Shown here one piece after another: positions 5,808-5,823 of a stretch of 5,823 bases of DNA; within the stretch, counting starts at the first letter, position 1, and each line of letters begins with the position of its first letter. Below the pieces are notes generated by a model. The model did not search any database, had not been told where the DNA came from, and saw only the letters and a program-made list of their open reading frames with translations. The DNA is taken from NCBI GenBank assembly GCA_039029935.1, contig JBCCFC010000908.1:1-5823 (forward strand). Direction: 5' to 3'. The translations under genes and the position numbers were made by a program. The DNA is from G039029935 sp039029935. GTDB taxonomy: Bacteria; Chloroflexota; Anaerolineae; Caldilineales; Caldilineaceae.

Positions 5808-5823
5808 GTTTATACTTTCCTAT

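Larger units (their letters stand above)
5457..5823. other. AT-rich non-coding region at the right edge
   Basis: No open frame longer than a few dozen codons with protein-like content is seen in these 367 bases on either strand. The region holds a direct-repeat pair, a 26-base palindrome and a REP-like hairpin pair, listed separately. Weak inverted repeats also occur: TTCAA-N7-TTGAA (5478-5494) and ATGAAA-N8-TTTCAT (5603-5622). No strong terminator follows the last glycosyltransferase. A poor promoter match is TTGTTT (5613) with TAGTAT (5634), spacing 15. The base composition differs clearly from the coding block, as expected for intergenic DNA or a decayed element. Confidence 0.7.

Overview
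The window is a bacterial chromosome segment of roughly 50% G+C. It carries six same-strand genes, the first cut by the left edge, followed by about 370 bases of AT-rich DNA with no convincing gene. Nothing here names the host. The HD protein and the TyrA-like dehydrogenase resemble versions I associate with Chloroflexota (Anaerolineae/Caldilineae-type), and the abundant heptamer arrays and hairpin repeats fit large repeat-rich genomes of Chloroflexota or filamentous cyanobacteria. Chloroflexota is my preferred but unproven inference.

Left block (1-2174): the C-terminal part of a membrane-embedded site-2 type metalloprotease (M50), a small HD-domain phosphohydrolase-like protein, and a TyrA-family NAD-dependent dehydrogenase with a diverged active site. 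The HD and TyrA-like genes are separated by a long imperfect hairpin repeat whose right arm supplies the Shine-Dalgarno sequence of the downstream gene.

Right block (2281-5456): three glycosyltransferases. They are a DPM1/GtrB-like GT2 with two C-terminal membrane helices, a GT-B fold GT4-like enzyme, and a WbbL/rhamnosyltransferase-like GT2. Together they look like part of a cell-surface polysaccharide, glycolipid or glycoprotein assembly pathway: the first would load a sugar on polyprenyl phosphate at the membrane, the other two would extend a glycan from nucleotide sugars.

The most unusual content is repeat structure at gene borders. The spacer before the first GT2 is an octamer array followed directly by a perfect heptamer array that touches the start codon. 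The junction of the first GT2 and the GT4 gene is a mixed 7/8-base array that encodes the tail of one protein and probably the head of the next. All three arrays share a GTGA core. The right end holds a 26-base palindrome, a direct-repeat pair, and a tail-to-tail pair of REP-like hairpins whose stems differ by compensatory base changes. I found no complete mobile element, CRISPR array, tRNA or rRNA.
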